Of a stretch of DNA of 15,102 bases, positions 1 through 6,338 are shown in pieces. The notes under the pieces were generated by a model. It saw only the letters and a program-made list of their open reading frames with translations, was not told the DNA's origin and did not search any database. Source of the stretch: CBFGRU01 sp965651255. Lineage in GTDB: Bacteria; Planctomycetota; Phycisphaerae; Phycisphaerales; SM1A02. The stretch is taken from NCBI GenBank assembly GCA_965651255.1, contig CBFGRU010000050.1:1-15102 (forward strand). The letters are read 5' to 3'. The position numbers and the translations under genes are program-made. The first letter of the stretch is position 1, and every line of letters begins with the position of its first letter.

Positions 1-13
1 CCGGAAACCGCGA

Positions 14-835
14 TCAGCGGCGACGACGGCGGCCAGCGGCCAGGGCGCCAAGACCCAGCAGGGCAAAGGCACCCGGGGCGGGAACAGGAATGTACACCAG
101 GCCCAGGAGGTTTCCGGTCCCGGTCGAACCGATCGCAGTGGCCGCACCGGTATTCAGATCGATCGTGTACAGGTTGTCCTGCGAGTTGTCGACCAGGTAC
201 ATCAGACCATTATCTGAGTTGTACGCCAGCCCGTTCGGATTGGTCGGTCCGTTCAGCGGACCAATCAACGTGGTGGCGCCGTTCGCCAGGTTCATGCTGT
301 AGAAGCTATCGGCACCGCTGTTTGTGGCGTACATCGTCCCGTTGCTGGAATTGAAGCCGAGATTGGTGAACGACGACAGGCCGCTGGTTCCGATGAGCGA
401 CGCAAAGCCGGTACTTGTATTGATCGAATACAGACCGCCGTTATGTGATGAGGCACCGTAGAGCGTTCCGGTGGTCGGGTCGAACTCCAGTCCGTGCATC
501 ACGATTGAGCTGTCTCCGTAGGCACCAATCAATGTTGCTTCACCGGTTGCCATGTTCAGGCGATACACCGAGTCATTGCTCGTTGAGGTGAGATACATGA
601 TGTCGTTCGCCGCATCGTACGCAAGACCGGCGGTCGTCCCGGCATTGGCCGCGATCTGACCGATCTGGGTCTTCTCGCCCGTTCCCATGTTGATCGTATA
701 GATGTTGCGACTGCTGTCGATCGCATACATCGTGCCCGGGGTAGCGCCCGATCCACCACCAACGCCAGCCATCGTCGGCCCGGCAATGGCGCACGCCAAC
801 GCAGCCGCCGCGCCCGTTGCAAGATACTTCTTCAT
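14..835 (-). CDS. Secreted repeat protein with PEP-CTERM-like sorting tail
   Basis: Predicted exported protein of 273 aa. Residues 1-23 form a signal peptide (MKKY, an Ala-rich hydrophobic core, cleavage probably after TMA). The body holds five copies of a 35-46 aa repeat near residues 36-59, 70-104, 115-149, 159-192 and 202-236. Each has the pattern MY or LY, an aromatic plus N/D strand, then TG-x-A-T-x-IG. This is typical of NHL/YVTN-like beta-propeller blades. The first repeat lacks the leading GLAY strand, and an extra GLVY strand occurs at 245-248, as expected if first and last blades close the ring. The C-terminus (VPAPG, then a short hydrophobic stretch and a run of Arg) resembles the PEP-CTERM-type signal used by planctomycetes, which suggests processing by an exosortase/archaeosortase-like system and surface attachment. 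Binding partner and function are unknown. The start is supported by a strong AGGAGAG ribosome site 7 bases upstream. Confidence 0.9.
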   Translation of the reverse strand: MKKYLATGAAAALACAIAGPTMAGVGGGSGATPGTMYAIDSSRNIYTINMGTGEKTQIGQIAANAGTTAGLAYDAANDIMYLTSTSNDSVYRLNMATGEATLIGAYGDSSIVMHGLEFDPTTGTLYGASSHNGGLYSINTSTGFASLIGTSGLSSFTNLGFNSSNGTMYATNSGADSFYSMNLANGATTLIGPLNGPTNPNGLAYNSDNGLMYLVDNSQDNLYTIDLNTGAATAIGSTGTGNLLGLVYIPVPAPGAFALLGLGALAAGRRRRR

Positions 836-842
836 TGTCGTA

Positions 843-849
843 CTCTCCT
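843..849 (-). promoter_or_regulatory. Strong Shine-Dalgarno site of the secreted repeat protein
   Basis: On the minus strand AGGAGAG lies 7 bases before the ATG at 835. A second GGAGAG copy sits just upstream, so the leader has a GGAGAGTA tandem. It fixes the start codon of the repeat protein and stands out because several other genes here lack any such site. Confidence 0.75.
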
Positions 850-902
850 ACTCTCCATGAGACACTCGGTCCGCCGGACGACGGCACGACCCAGTCCCCC
901 AA

Positions 903-932
903 AGGGTACCAGAATTGATCCCGTGGCGCCAA
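903..932 (-). promoter_or_regulatory. Possible promoter of the secreted repeat protein
   Basis: Read on the minus strand, TTGGCG (927-932) and TACCCT (903-908) are separated by 18 bases, with TGG directly before the second hexamer as in an extended -10. This would give a leader of roughly 60 bases. The rest of the 836-1027 gap shows nothing I recognise. Matches to the consensus are weak, so this is only a candidate. Confidence 0.3.
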
Positions 933-1027
933 GTGAATTCATGCCGCAGGAAGCTCTCGGGTACGCAACCTGGACACGCGATCGAATGGGCGACATCCTC
1001 GCCAGACTCCCCAGATTCCCAAGCCAT

Positions 1028-1810
1028 TCACAGCCGATGGCGAATCGCCCAGAGGTCGGGGAACACCGGCATGAAAAGCGACTTCTTCAGGAACTCAACT
1101 CCTGGGGAGCCGCCGGTCCCCTGCTTGGAACCAATCGTGCGCTCGACGACTTTGACGTGCCGATACCGCCACTCCTGTAACCCTTCATCGAAATCCGTCA
1201 TCAGCTCCAGCAGGATCGCCACATCCGGGCGCGTGGTGTACAACCGATACAGCCCCTCCTGCACCGTCTCGTCGGGCTGATTCGGCGCATCGGGGGCCTT
1301 GTTGATCAGGTGGGGCGGAACGTCGATGCCGAATTGCGACAGGAAGTCATAGAAATAGTCATACACGCTCCGCGCCATCAGACGCTGCTCGACAATCGCG
1401 TAGGCAGGATCATCCTCACGCAGATATTTGATGACGTTCGGCCGCTTGTAGCCAAGTACAAACTCCAGCTCGCGGAACTGGGTGGACTGGAAGCCACTGG
1501 AGGTTTCGAGCCGGTCGCGAAAGCTCGTGAAACTCATTGGCGTCATCGTCTCAAGGATGTCGAGCTGACCGACCAGCGTCTTCATAATCGTGCGCAAACG
1601 CTTGAATGTGTGAATCGCGCCGTAGAGATCTCCGTGCGTGAAGTCTCGCTTGATCTTGTCAAGTTCATGCAACACCAGTTTGAACCAGAGTTCATACGCC
1701 TGGTGAATGACGATGAAGAGTAACTCATCATGTTCCGCCGGCTCGCTCTGAGCGCGCTGAAGGTCGAGCAATTGCGGGAGTTTCAGGTAACTGGTGTAAG
1801 TCAGTGTCAT
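1028..1810 (-). CDS. kynA: Tryptophan 2,3-dioxygenase
   Basis: Haem enzyme that opens the indole ring of L-tryptophan with O2 to give N-formylkynurenine, the first step of the kynurenine pathway; cytosolic, normally a homotetramer. The 260-aa protein covers the bacterial TDO core without a long N-terminal extension. Visible family residues, by comparison with Xanthomonas TDO, are His36 in HQAYELWFK (substrate-side His), Arg98 in FRDRL (carboxylate contact), the GFQSTQFRELE segment at 106-116, the proximal haem ligand His218 in WRYRHVK, and Thr232 in the GTGGS loop. The start ATG has GAAGG 7 bases upstream. It lies 33 bases downstream of the kynurenine monooxygenase stop on the same strand, so the two are very probably cotranscribed. 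No formamidase or kynureninase gene is in the window. Confidence 0.97.
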   Translation of the reverse strand: MTLTYTSYLKLPQLLDLQRAQSEPAEHDELLFIVIHQAYELWFKLVLHELDKIKRDFTHGDLYGAIHTFKRLRTIMKTLVGQLDILETMTPMSFTSFRDRLETSSGFQSTQFRELEFVLGYKRPNVIKYLREDDPAYAIVEQRLMARSVYDYFYDFLSQFGIDVPPHLINKAPDAPNQPDETVQEGLYRLYTTRPDVAILLELMTDFDEGLQEWRYRHVKVVERTIGSKQGTGGSPGVEFLKKSLFMPVFPDLWAIRHRL

Positions 1811-1843
1811 GTCGTGCCTTCAAACAACAGGCGAATGCGCGTG

Positions 1844-3205
1844 TTATGAGAACAGCCATGCGAATCCCGCCAGCAGAACGAGCACGGCCACTGCGCCGAG
1901 TGCGATGCACCCGGCGATGATCGTGCAGTCCTGCCGGCGAGCGCGACGGCGCGCCTCCGCGTAGGGAATGGTCGAGAAACTAATCATGTTGTAGAGCGGA
2001 CAGTACCAGCCCGGGAACCAGCCGTGGAGCATCTTCTCAAGTCGTTTGCGGAACAGAAACACCTTCGACCCGACCCGATCACGCATTTCGATGAAGTTGG
2101 CGATCGCAAGGTCGGCGATCGCATCCGCATTCGGTTTTCGCTCCGCGCTGTACTCCGCGAACGCGCGTGCGCGATCGTTTGGAAACTGCTGCAGCAATCG
2201 GTCGAGGGCGACACAATCTTCAAAGGCCGCGTTCATTCCCTGCCCGAAAAAGGGAACAATGGCATGAGCCGCATCGCCGATCAGAACGACCTTGTCCTGC
2301 CAATGCCACGGCGCACATCGAACAGTGACCAGCGAAGACGTCGGATTTCGTTCATAGTCATCCTCCAGCGTGGGCATCAGCGGGACAACATCGGGATAAT
2401 GCCTGCGAAAGAAGGGGAGAATGTCCTGGCGCGAACGAATGGCTGCAAAGCTGTGATCGCCGTCAAACGGCCAGAACAGTGTGCAAGTGAATGATCGGTC
2501 CTCGTTTGGAAGCGCGATCATCATGCTCCCGCCACGAGGCCAGATGTGCAGCGCGTTCGGCTTGAGAGCAAACTCACCCGACGGAGTGGGAGGAATCGAC
2601 AGTTCCTTGTAGCCGGCATCAAGATAGCTCTGCTGATAGTCGTAGCGATCATTCCTGATCAGCCGCGAGCGAACCGCAGAGAACGCTCCGTCAGCGCCGA
2701 TGATGACATCGGCGTGTATGACTTCCTCACGGCCCGTTGACTCATCGAGAAAAGCCGCGCTTGGCGCATCGAGGTCAACTTCGAGGCAGCGAAGATTGAA
2801 GCGAACGGTCACCGTTTCCAGAGCGGCGGCCGATTCGAGCAGGGTCAGATTGAGTCCGCCGCGTGAGACCGAGTTGATGTGGTCGTTCGGATTCTTGCTG
2901 TAGGGCTGATAGGTCAGTGTCCCGTCCACGGCATGCATCATGCGCCCGGGCATGGGGACTGCGTTCTGCAGGACAGTTTCCGCCATACCAACCCGCGACA
3001 GGGCGTCGATGCCGCGTGCGGAAAGGGCCAGGTTGATCGATCGGCCGCCGATGAATCCGCGCGTCCGTGGATCGGGACGCCGTTCGGCCAGAATGACGCG
3101 CTGACCACGGCGCGCAAGAAACATGGCCATCAGCGCGCCGGCGAGGCCGGCGCCAACGATGAGTATCGTCTCCTGATTGTCGGACTGTTCAGGCGCATCA
3201 GTCAT
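1844..3205 (-). CDS. kmo: Kynurenine 3-monooxygenase
   Basis: FAD-dependent aromatic hydroxylase converting L-kynurenine to 3-hydroxykynurenine with NADPH and O2, on the branch leading to quinolinate and NAD+. From the chosen ATG it is 453 aa. Visible: the dinucleotide fold GAGLAG (18-23) with the acidic strand end ILAERR; GGRSINLALSARG (53-65); Arg88 and Tyr102, spaced exactly like the kynurenine-binding Arg85/Tyr99 of the human enzyme; the GADG motif (170-173); and the FAD ribityl motif LIGDAAHAIVPFFGQGMNAA (308-327). Residues about 427-450 form a C-terminal hydrophobic helix, so the enzyme may be membrane-anchored like eukaryotic KMO. A TTG at 3259 overlapping the rex stop would add 18 residues, but these do not resemble the family, so ATG 3205 is preferred. 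No clear ribosome site precedes either start. Confidence 0.95.
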   Translation of the reverse strand: MTDAPEQSDNQETILIVGAGLAGALMAMFLARRGQRVILAERRPDPRTRGFIGGRSINLALSARGIDALSRVGMAETVLQNAVPMPGRMMHAVDGTLTYQPYSKNPNDHINSVSRGGLNLTLLESAAALETVTVRFNLRCLEVDLDAPSAAFLDESTGREEVIHADVIIGADGAFSAVRSRLIRNDRYDYQQSYLDAGYKELSIPPTPSGEFALKPNALHIWPRGGSMMIALPNEDRSFTCTLFWPFDGDHSFAAIRSRQDILPFFRRHYPDVVPLMPTLEDDYERNPTSSLVTVRCAPWHWQDKVVLIGDAAHAIVPFFGQGMNAAFEDCVALDRLLQQFPNDRARAFAEYSAERKPNADAIADLAIANFIEMRDRVGSKVFLFRKRLEKMLHGWFPGWYCPLYNMISFSTIPYAEARRRARRQDCTIIAGCIALGAVAVLVLLAGFAWLFS

Positions 3206-3255
3206 GTTCAGAAAGGGTACTCGAGAGAATGTGGCCAACACGTCGCTGGCTGAGA

Positions 3256-3927
3256 TCAATCAAGCCCGACATCGGCGCTTGCTTCCCCCTCGCCAGTAAG
3301 ACCGAGCGAAACCTGGAAGGCGAGTTGCTCGAGCGACACCGTCAAGTCAACGCTTGTCACGCTGACTCGATCATTCACATCCAGACGCATCGGCGCAAAG
3401 TTGAGGATGCCCAGAACGCCCGCGTCGATCAGCGCATCGGCGACGGTCTGAGCGGTTGGTCCCGGTACGGCGATGATGCCGAGCTTGATTCCCCGCTCCG
3501 CAACCAGCATCGCCAGGTCTGACATCGGGCGGATGCGATGGTTCTCCAGCATGGTTCCGATTTTTTCCGGATCGGTATCAAAGACGGCCGCAACATCAAA
3601 TCCGCGGGCTCGCCACCCGGCGTAGGCCATGAGCGCGCGACCGAGGTTGCCTGCTCCGACCAGGGCCGTGTTCCACGTTCGGTCGGTACCGAGGATCTTG
3701 CGCAGCCGCGCGACGAGTTCGGGAATGTGGTAACCGATCCCCGGATGTCCGAACTGGCCGAAGTAGGCCAGATCCTTCCGCACCTGTGCATCGGTCAGGC
3801 CGAGCGCCGACCCGAGCTGCTTGGACGAAATCGTCCCCTGCTGGTGCCGAGCGCGATTCTCCAGTTCCCGCAGATACAGACTGAGACGTTTCGCCGTCGG
3901 ACGGGGGATTCGTTGTCGCTGGTTCAT
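3256..3927 (-). CDS. rex: Redox-sensing transcriptional repressor Rex
   Basis: Homodimeric DNA-binding repressor that releases DNA when NADH rises relative to NAD+. The 223 aa match the usual Rex length. The N-terminal winged helix (about 10-75) has the typical RLSLYLRELE helix, ISSKQLGSALGLTDAQVRKD recognition region and the FGQFG-x-x-GIGY wing. The Rossmann domain (about 85-210) begins with ALVGAGNLGRAL and continues with AVFDTDPEKIG and the late motif ILNFAP (174-179). The C-terminal helix may swap between subunits. It is the first gene of a probable unit rex-kmo-TDO, with its stop overlapping a possible TTG start of kmo, and it is divergent from metF with 87 bases between start codons. 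A GGAAGGA stretch lies about 15 bases upstream of the ATG, longer than an ideal spacing. Targets cannot be proven from sequence; the neighbours make kmo, TDO and possibly metF candidates. Confidence 0.95.
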   Translation of the reverse strand: MNQRQRIPRPTAKRLSLYLRELENRARHQQGTISSKQLGSALGLTDAQVRKDLAYFGQFGHPGIGYHIPELVARLRKILGTDRTWNTALVGAGNLGRALMAYAGWRARGFDVAAVFDTDPEKIGTMLENHRIRPMSDLAMLVAERGIKLGIIAVPGPTAQTVADALIDAGVLGILNFAPMRLDVNDRVSVTSVDLTVSLEQLAFQVSLGLTGEGEASADVGLD

Positions 3928-3972
3928 GCGGCCGAGGGCGTCCTTCCTGCGGGCGAAGTTGAAGTGGTCGGT

Positions 3973-3993
3973 GGTCAGGGTCGCCCACTGACC
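3973..3993. promoter_or_regulatory. Inverted repeat in the rex/metF divergent region
   Basis: GGTCAG (3973-3978) and CTGACC (3988-3993) form a perfect 6-bp dyad with a 9-base centre, between the divergent starts of rex and metF. Size and location suit an operator for an autoregulating dimeric repressor. It does not resemble the published AT-rich Rex sites (TTGTGA-type half-sites), so assignment to Rex is speculative. It could also be a chance repeat. Confidence 0.35.
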
Positions 3994-4002
3994 GAGTCAT
4001 CG

Positions 4003-4008
4003 TATGAT
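4003..4008 (+). promoter_or_regulatory. Putative -10 box of metF, leaderless start
   Basis: TATGAT matches the -10 consensus at five of six positions and ends only 6 bases before the metF ATG. Transcription would begin at or next to the start codon, and there is no Shine-Dalgarno site, so metF may be translated from a leaderless message. No good -35 box is visible 17 bases upstream. Confidence 0.45.
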
Positions 4009-4014
4009 ACCGAA

Positions 4015-4941
4015 ATGCACATTCAGGATGTTTTTCAGCGTGATCCGACTACATTCAGCTTTGAATTCTTTCCGCCGAAGTCTGACGACGGCTGGGAGAA
4101 TCTGTTTTCTTCGCTGAATGAATTGGCGCCACTCAACCCTTCGTTTGTCAGCGTGACCTACGGTGCCGGCGGCGGAACGCGGGAGCGGACGCATAATCTC
4201 GTCGTCCGCATCAAGGAAACGACGACACTTGATCCCGTGCCGCACCTGACCTGCGTCTGCCATACCTATGCGGAGATCGATGCGATCCTTTCGCGCTACG
4301 CCGAGGCCGGCGTTTCGAACATTCTCGCGCTCAAGGGCGATCCCCCGCGCCATCTGGCCGACTATCGCCCGGAGGATGATGACTTCCGGTATGCCGCCGA
4401 CCTTGTTTCTCGCATCCGAACCTTCAATGAGCAGCGACTGCACCCGGACCCGCGCGGGTTCGGCATCGGTATCGCCGGCTTTCCTGAAGGGCACCCGACC
4501 ACCCCGAATCAACTGATCCATATGGATCATCTCAAGGCCAAGGTCGAAGCCGGGGCGGATTATGTCTGCACCCAGATGTTCTTCGACAATCGATCGTTTT
4601 ACGACTGGCGGGATCGTTGCGAACTGGCGGGGATCGACATTCCGCTCATCGCGGGCATCATGCCCGTAACCAGCATGGCGGGACTCCGGCGAATGGCAGA
4701 CCTTGCGGCGGGAACGAACTTTCCGGCCCCGCTCCTGCGTGCCCTCGCCCGCGTCGAACATGACCCCGACGCGGTGCAGCGCGTCGGTATTCACTGGGCC
4801 ACCGAACAATGCCTCGACCTTCTGGACAACGGCGTTCGGGGCATTCACTTCTATACACTCAACAAGTCCGATGCGACACGGCAGATCTACCAGACCCTGG
4901 GAGCCAAGGACTCAACGACGCTCATGGCCGACCGGGAGTGA
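4015..4941 (+). CDS. metF: Methylenetetrahydrofolate reductase
   Basis: FAD enzyme reducing 5,10-methylene-THF to 5-methyl-THF, the methyl donor for methionine synthesis; cytosolic TIM barrel. The protein is 308 aa, the usual length for bacterial MetF. Visible: FSFEFFPPK with Glu17 (equivalent of catalytic E. coli Glu28), FVSVTYGAGGGTRERT (44-59), ILALKGDPPR with Asp109 (equivalent of E. coli Asp120), the GIAGFPEGHP block (152-161), and DHLKAKVEAGADYVCTQMFF with Gln187 (171-190). The reading frame stays open upstream to 3538, but that part is antisense to rex and unlike MetF. The ATG at 4015 sits right before the conserved start of the barrel. It is divergent from rex. The stop is 33 bases before the HYExAFE gene, so the two may share a transcript. 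Confidence 0.96.
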   Translation: MHIQDVFQRDPTTFSFEFFPPKSDDGWENLFSSLNELAPLNPSFVSVTYGAGGGTRERTHNLVVRIKETTTLDPVPHLTCVCHTYAEIDAILSRYAEAGVSNILALKGDPPRHLADYRPEDDDFRYAADLVSRIRTFNEQRLHPDPRGFGIGIAGFPEGHPTTPNQLIHMDHLKAKVEAGADYVCTQMFFDNRSFYDWRDRCELAGIDIPLIAGIMPVTSMAGLRRMADLAAGTNFPAPLLRALARVEHDPDAVQRVGIHWATEQCLDLLDNGVRGIHFYTLNKSDATRQIYQTLGAKDSTTLMADRE

Positions 4942-4974
4942 AGCCCGCGCGGACGTGGTATGGTGATGGAGTCA

Positions 4975-5595
4975 ATGGCGCAGCGACGCTTCCATTACGA
5001 GCAGGCGTTCGAGTACTATCTCCGCGCCAACCGGGTGCCCTACGTCGCGGTGGATGAAGCGAAGAAGTCCCTCCTTCCGGAAGGAGAGGTGCTGGGATCG
5101 CTCAAGTCTTTCGACTTCGTCGTGTACGGCCCCGGACGAAACCTGCTGCTGGATGTCAAGGGACGAAAGCTCACCGGTCGCGGGCGGCGCCTGGAGAATT
5201 GGGTCACACGCGATGATGTAGACAGTCTCGAACGATGGAGTCAGCTCTTCGGCCCCCGATTTGAACCGACGTTTGTGTTTGCATACTGGTGCGATGCACA
5301 GCCGGCCGATGCGTTGTTCGAAGAGCTGTTTGATTTCAACGGACGGTGGTACGCGTTACGGGAAGTGACCCTCGCGGCCTATCGTCGCGTCATGATGCCG
5401 CGATCGACCCGATGGGGTACGGTGAGCGTTCCCGCCGGCGCCTTTGACCGCGTCAGCCGCCCGTTCACCATTCGCGCGGCTCGGGCTCCGATCGGGGCGG
5501 CGAGCGGTGGCCCGGATCGACTGGGAAGTACAGGTGCCCCGGCCCCACGGGCGTGGCTTTCTGCTTGCGGCCAGTGCGCCACCGCCGTATGCTGA
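4975..5595 (+). CDS. HYExAFE family protein, possible PD-(D/E)XK nuclease fold
   Basis: The N-terminus RRFHYEQAFEYYLRANRVPY shows the HYExAFE motif that names this protein family, which I recall mainly from planctomycetes; function unknown. From the chosen start it is 206 aa. Glu9 or Glu13 in the motif helix, Asp47 in SFDFVVYG and Asp60-Val-Lys62 in LLLDVKGRK follow the order of a PD-(D/E)XK nuclease core (helix Glu, strand Asp, strand D-x-K). A WVTRDDVDSLERWSQLFG helix follows, then strand FEPTFVFAYWC. A nuclease activity is inference only. The conserved-looking part ends near residue 166; the last 40 residues are Ala/Gly-rich and look like an unconserved extension. ATGs at 4960 and 4966 are alternatives; 4975 is preferred because the family motif begins immediately after it. 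TGGTATGGT at 4956-4964 could be an extended -10. Confidence 0.85.
   Translation: MAQRRFHYEQAFEYYLRANRVPYVAVDEAKKSLLPEGEVLGSLKSFDFVVYGPGRNLLLDVKGRKLTGRGRRLENWVTRDDVDSLERWSQLFGPRFEPTFVFAYWCDAQPADALFEELFDFNGRWYALREVTLAAYRRVMMPRSTRWGTVSVPAGAFDRVSRPFTIRAARAPIGAASGGPDRLGSTGAPAPRAWLSACGQCATAVC
5588..5593 (+). promoter_or_regulatory. Putative -10 box, leaderless start of 94-aa protein
   Basis: TATGCT ends 6 bases before the ATG at 5600, the same sequence style and spacing as the TATGAT before metF. There is no ribosome-binding site. The box overlaps the end of the HYExAFE gene. This may be a real internal promoter or a coincidence in a coding end. Confidence 0.3.
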
Positions 5596-5599
5596 GACC

Positions 5600-5884
5600 A
5601 TGCGATTGAAGCTCTCCCCATTGCGATGTGTGGTTCGTCCGCTGGTGCTGGTTCTGATCCTTGCACTCACGTCACCCTTGGCGTTTGCTCAGGGCGGCGG
5701 CGTGTTGACGCCGGGCGGCACAAGTACACCGGCGGGTCCACCGCGTCCGCCCGGGAGCGCCGCACCTCAGCCAACCGTTCGCGAGGGGTACCCCGTTTGG
5801 TTCGGGTATCTGCTGATGGCCGTGCTGGGCGGCGGCGTGATTGTCGTCTCTCTGCTGCCCTCGAAGCGAAGCCACCAGGACTGA
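5600..5884 (+). CDS. Small exported membrane protein, Pro/Gly-rich linker
   Basis: I do not recognise a named family. The 94-aa product has a signal peptide (Arg-rich start, LVLVLILAL core, cleavage near AFA-Q at about residue 30), a Gly/Pro/Thr-rich linker (31-60), then a second hydrophobic helix (about 67-84, WFGYLLMAVLGGGVIVV) and a short basic tail ending SKRSHQD. It therefore probably has its linker outside the cytoplasm and one C-terminal anchor. The frame is open upstream to 5444, but the ATG at 5600 opens directly on the signal peptide and lies 4 bases after the HYExAFE stop. That spacing suggests coupling with the upstream gene. Function unknown. Confidence 0.75.
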   Translation: MRLKLSPLRCVVRPLVLVLILALTSPLAFAQGGGVLTPGGTSTPAGPPRPPGSAAPQPTVREGYPVWFGYLLMAVLGGGVIVVSLLPSKRSHQD

Positions 5885-5984
5885 TCGCTTCCGCGCACGT
5901 TCTTGTCTGGACCTGTTCAATGCGGCGGCGGTGCTGTTCGTGATCAACATCGCCGGCCAGTGCTCTGAGGAGATCCGCGAATGA
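5841..5984 (+). other. Possible short ORF without ATG, stop overlapping next start
   Basis: In this frame the bases before the 101-aa gene read as a protein-like tail: DLFNAAAVLFVINIAGQCSE, then EIRE and a stop at 5982-5984 that overlaps the next ATG (ATGA). The codons are strongly G/C at the third position, as in the real genes here, and the residues form a membrane-helix-like segment. No ATG lies in frame: TTG 5841, CTG 5907 and GTG 5931 are the only near-start codons. It could be a tiny gene with a rare start, the remnant of a broken gene, or chance. Confidence 0.3.
5967..5973 (+). promoter_or_regulatory. Shine-Dalgarno site of the 101-aa protein
   Basis: GAGGAGA lies 7 bases before the ATG at 5981, a near-perfect site that fixes this start. 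Confidence 0.75.
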
Positions 5985-6286
5985 CGATTCAACGCCTGGT
6001 TCGAAATCGGGTCGGTGCGCTCATCGCTGTGAACGCCGTTCTGCTTGGGCTGCTCGCTGCAGTCACCTTCCTGCCCGCCAGCCATGCACAGTTTCGCGCC
6101 GGCGGAAGTTATCACATGGTCAGTGCCACCAGTCCGGGCGTTGCCAGTGGTGTGGTATTCATCGTTGACGAGACGAATCAGTCGATGATCGCGGTGGGAT
6201 ACGACCCCAACACCAAGGTGATGAGCGGACTGGCCGGTCGCGATATCGCGGCTGATATCGCCGCGGCCAGCCGTCGCCGAAACTAG
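5981..6286 (+). CDS. Small exported protein, first of a paralogous pair
   Basis: 101 aa, no named family recognised. Residues about 10-36 are a signal peptide or N-terminal anchor (ALIAVNAVLLGLLAAV, then ASHAQ as a plausible cleavage site). The mature part has a YHMVSA segment followed by a strand-like GVVFIVDETNQSMIAVGYD block and ends Ala-rich and basic. The order and spacing of these blocks match the next gene (QHMRLLSA, then VVYLIDNRTETLLLYEL), so the two look like diverged tandem duplicates. The start is fixed by a strong GAGGAGA site. Function unknown; an extracytoplasmic role is inferred from the signal alone. Confidence 0.75.
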   Translation: MTIQRLVRNRVGALIAVNAVLLGLLAAVTFLPASHAQFRAGGSYHMVSATSPGVASGVVFIVDETNQSMIAVGYDPNTKVMSGLAGRDIAADIAAASRRRN

Positions 6287-6315
6287 TGTCGATTGATCTT
6301 TCCTTCCGGCTCGCC

Positions 6316-6331
6316 TCCTTTCCCGAAAGGA
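6316..6331 (+). promoter_or_regulatory. Inverted repeat covering the ribosome site of the 108-aa gene
   Basis: TCCTTTC-CC-GAAAGGA is a perfect 7-base inverted repeat. In RNA it would fold as a 5-base stem with a 6-base loop. Its right arm contains the AAAGGA ribosome-binding sequence located 7 bases before the ATG at 6339. It could limit access of ribosomes or serve as a DNA operator. Confidence 0.4.
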
Positions 6332-6338
6332 AACGGAC

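Noticed and set aside
3538..4014. In-frame upstream extension of metF
   Set aside because: It is antisense to rex, and the added residues do not resemble any MetF N-terminus.
3997..4848. Long open frame on the minus strand inside metF (283 codons)
   Set aside because: It is antisense to a clear MetF with all catalytic motifs, has Arg-rich shadow composition and no domain I recognise.
6239..6250. Palindrome CGCGATATCGCG near a second GATATCGC copy
   Set aside because: It lies in coding DNA and is explained by the repeated Asp-Ile-Ala codons of the 101-aa protein.
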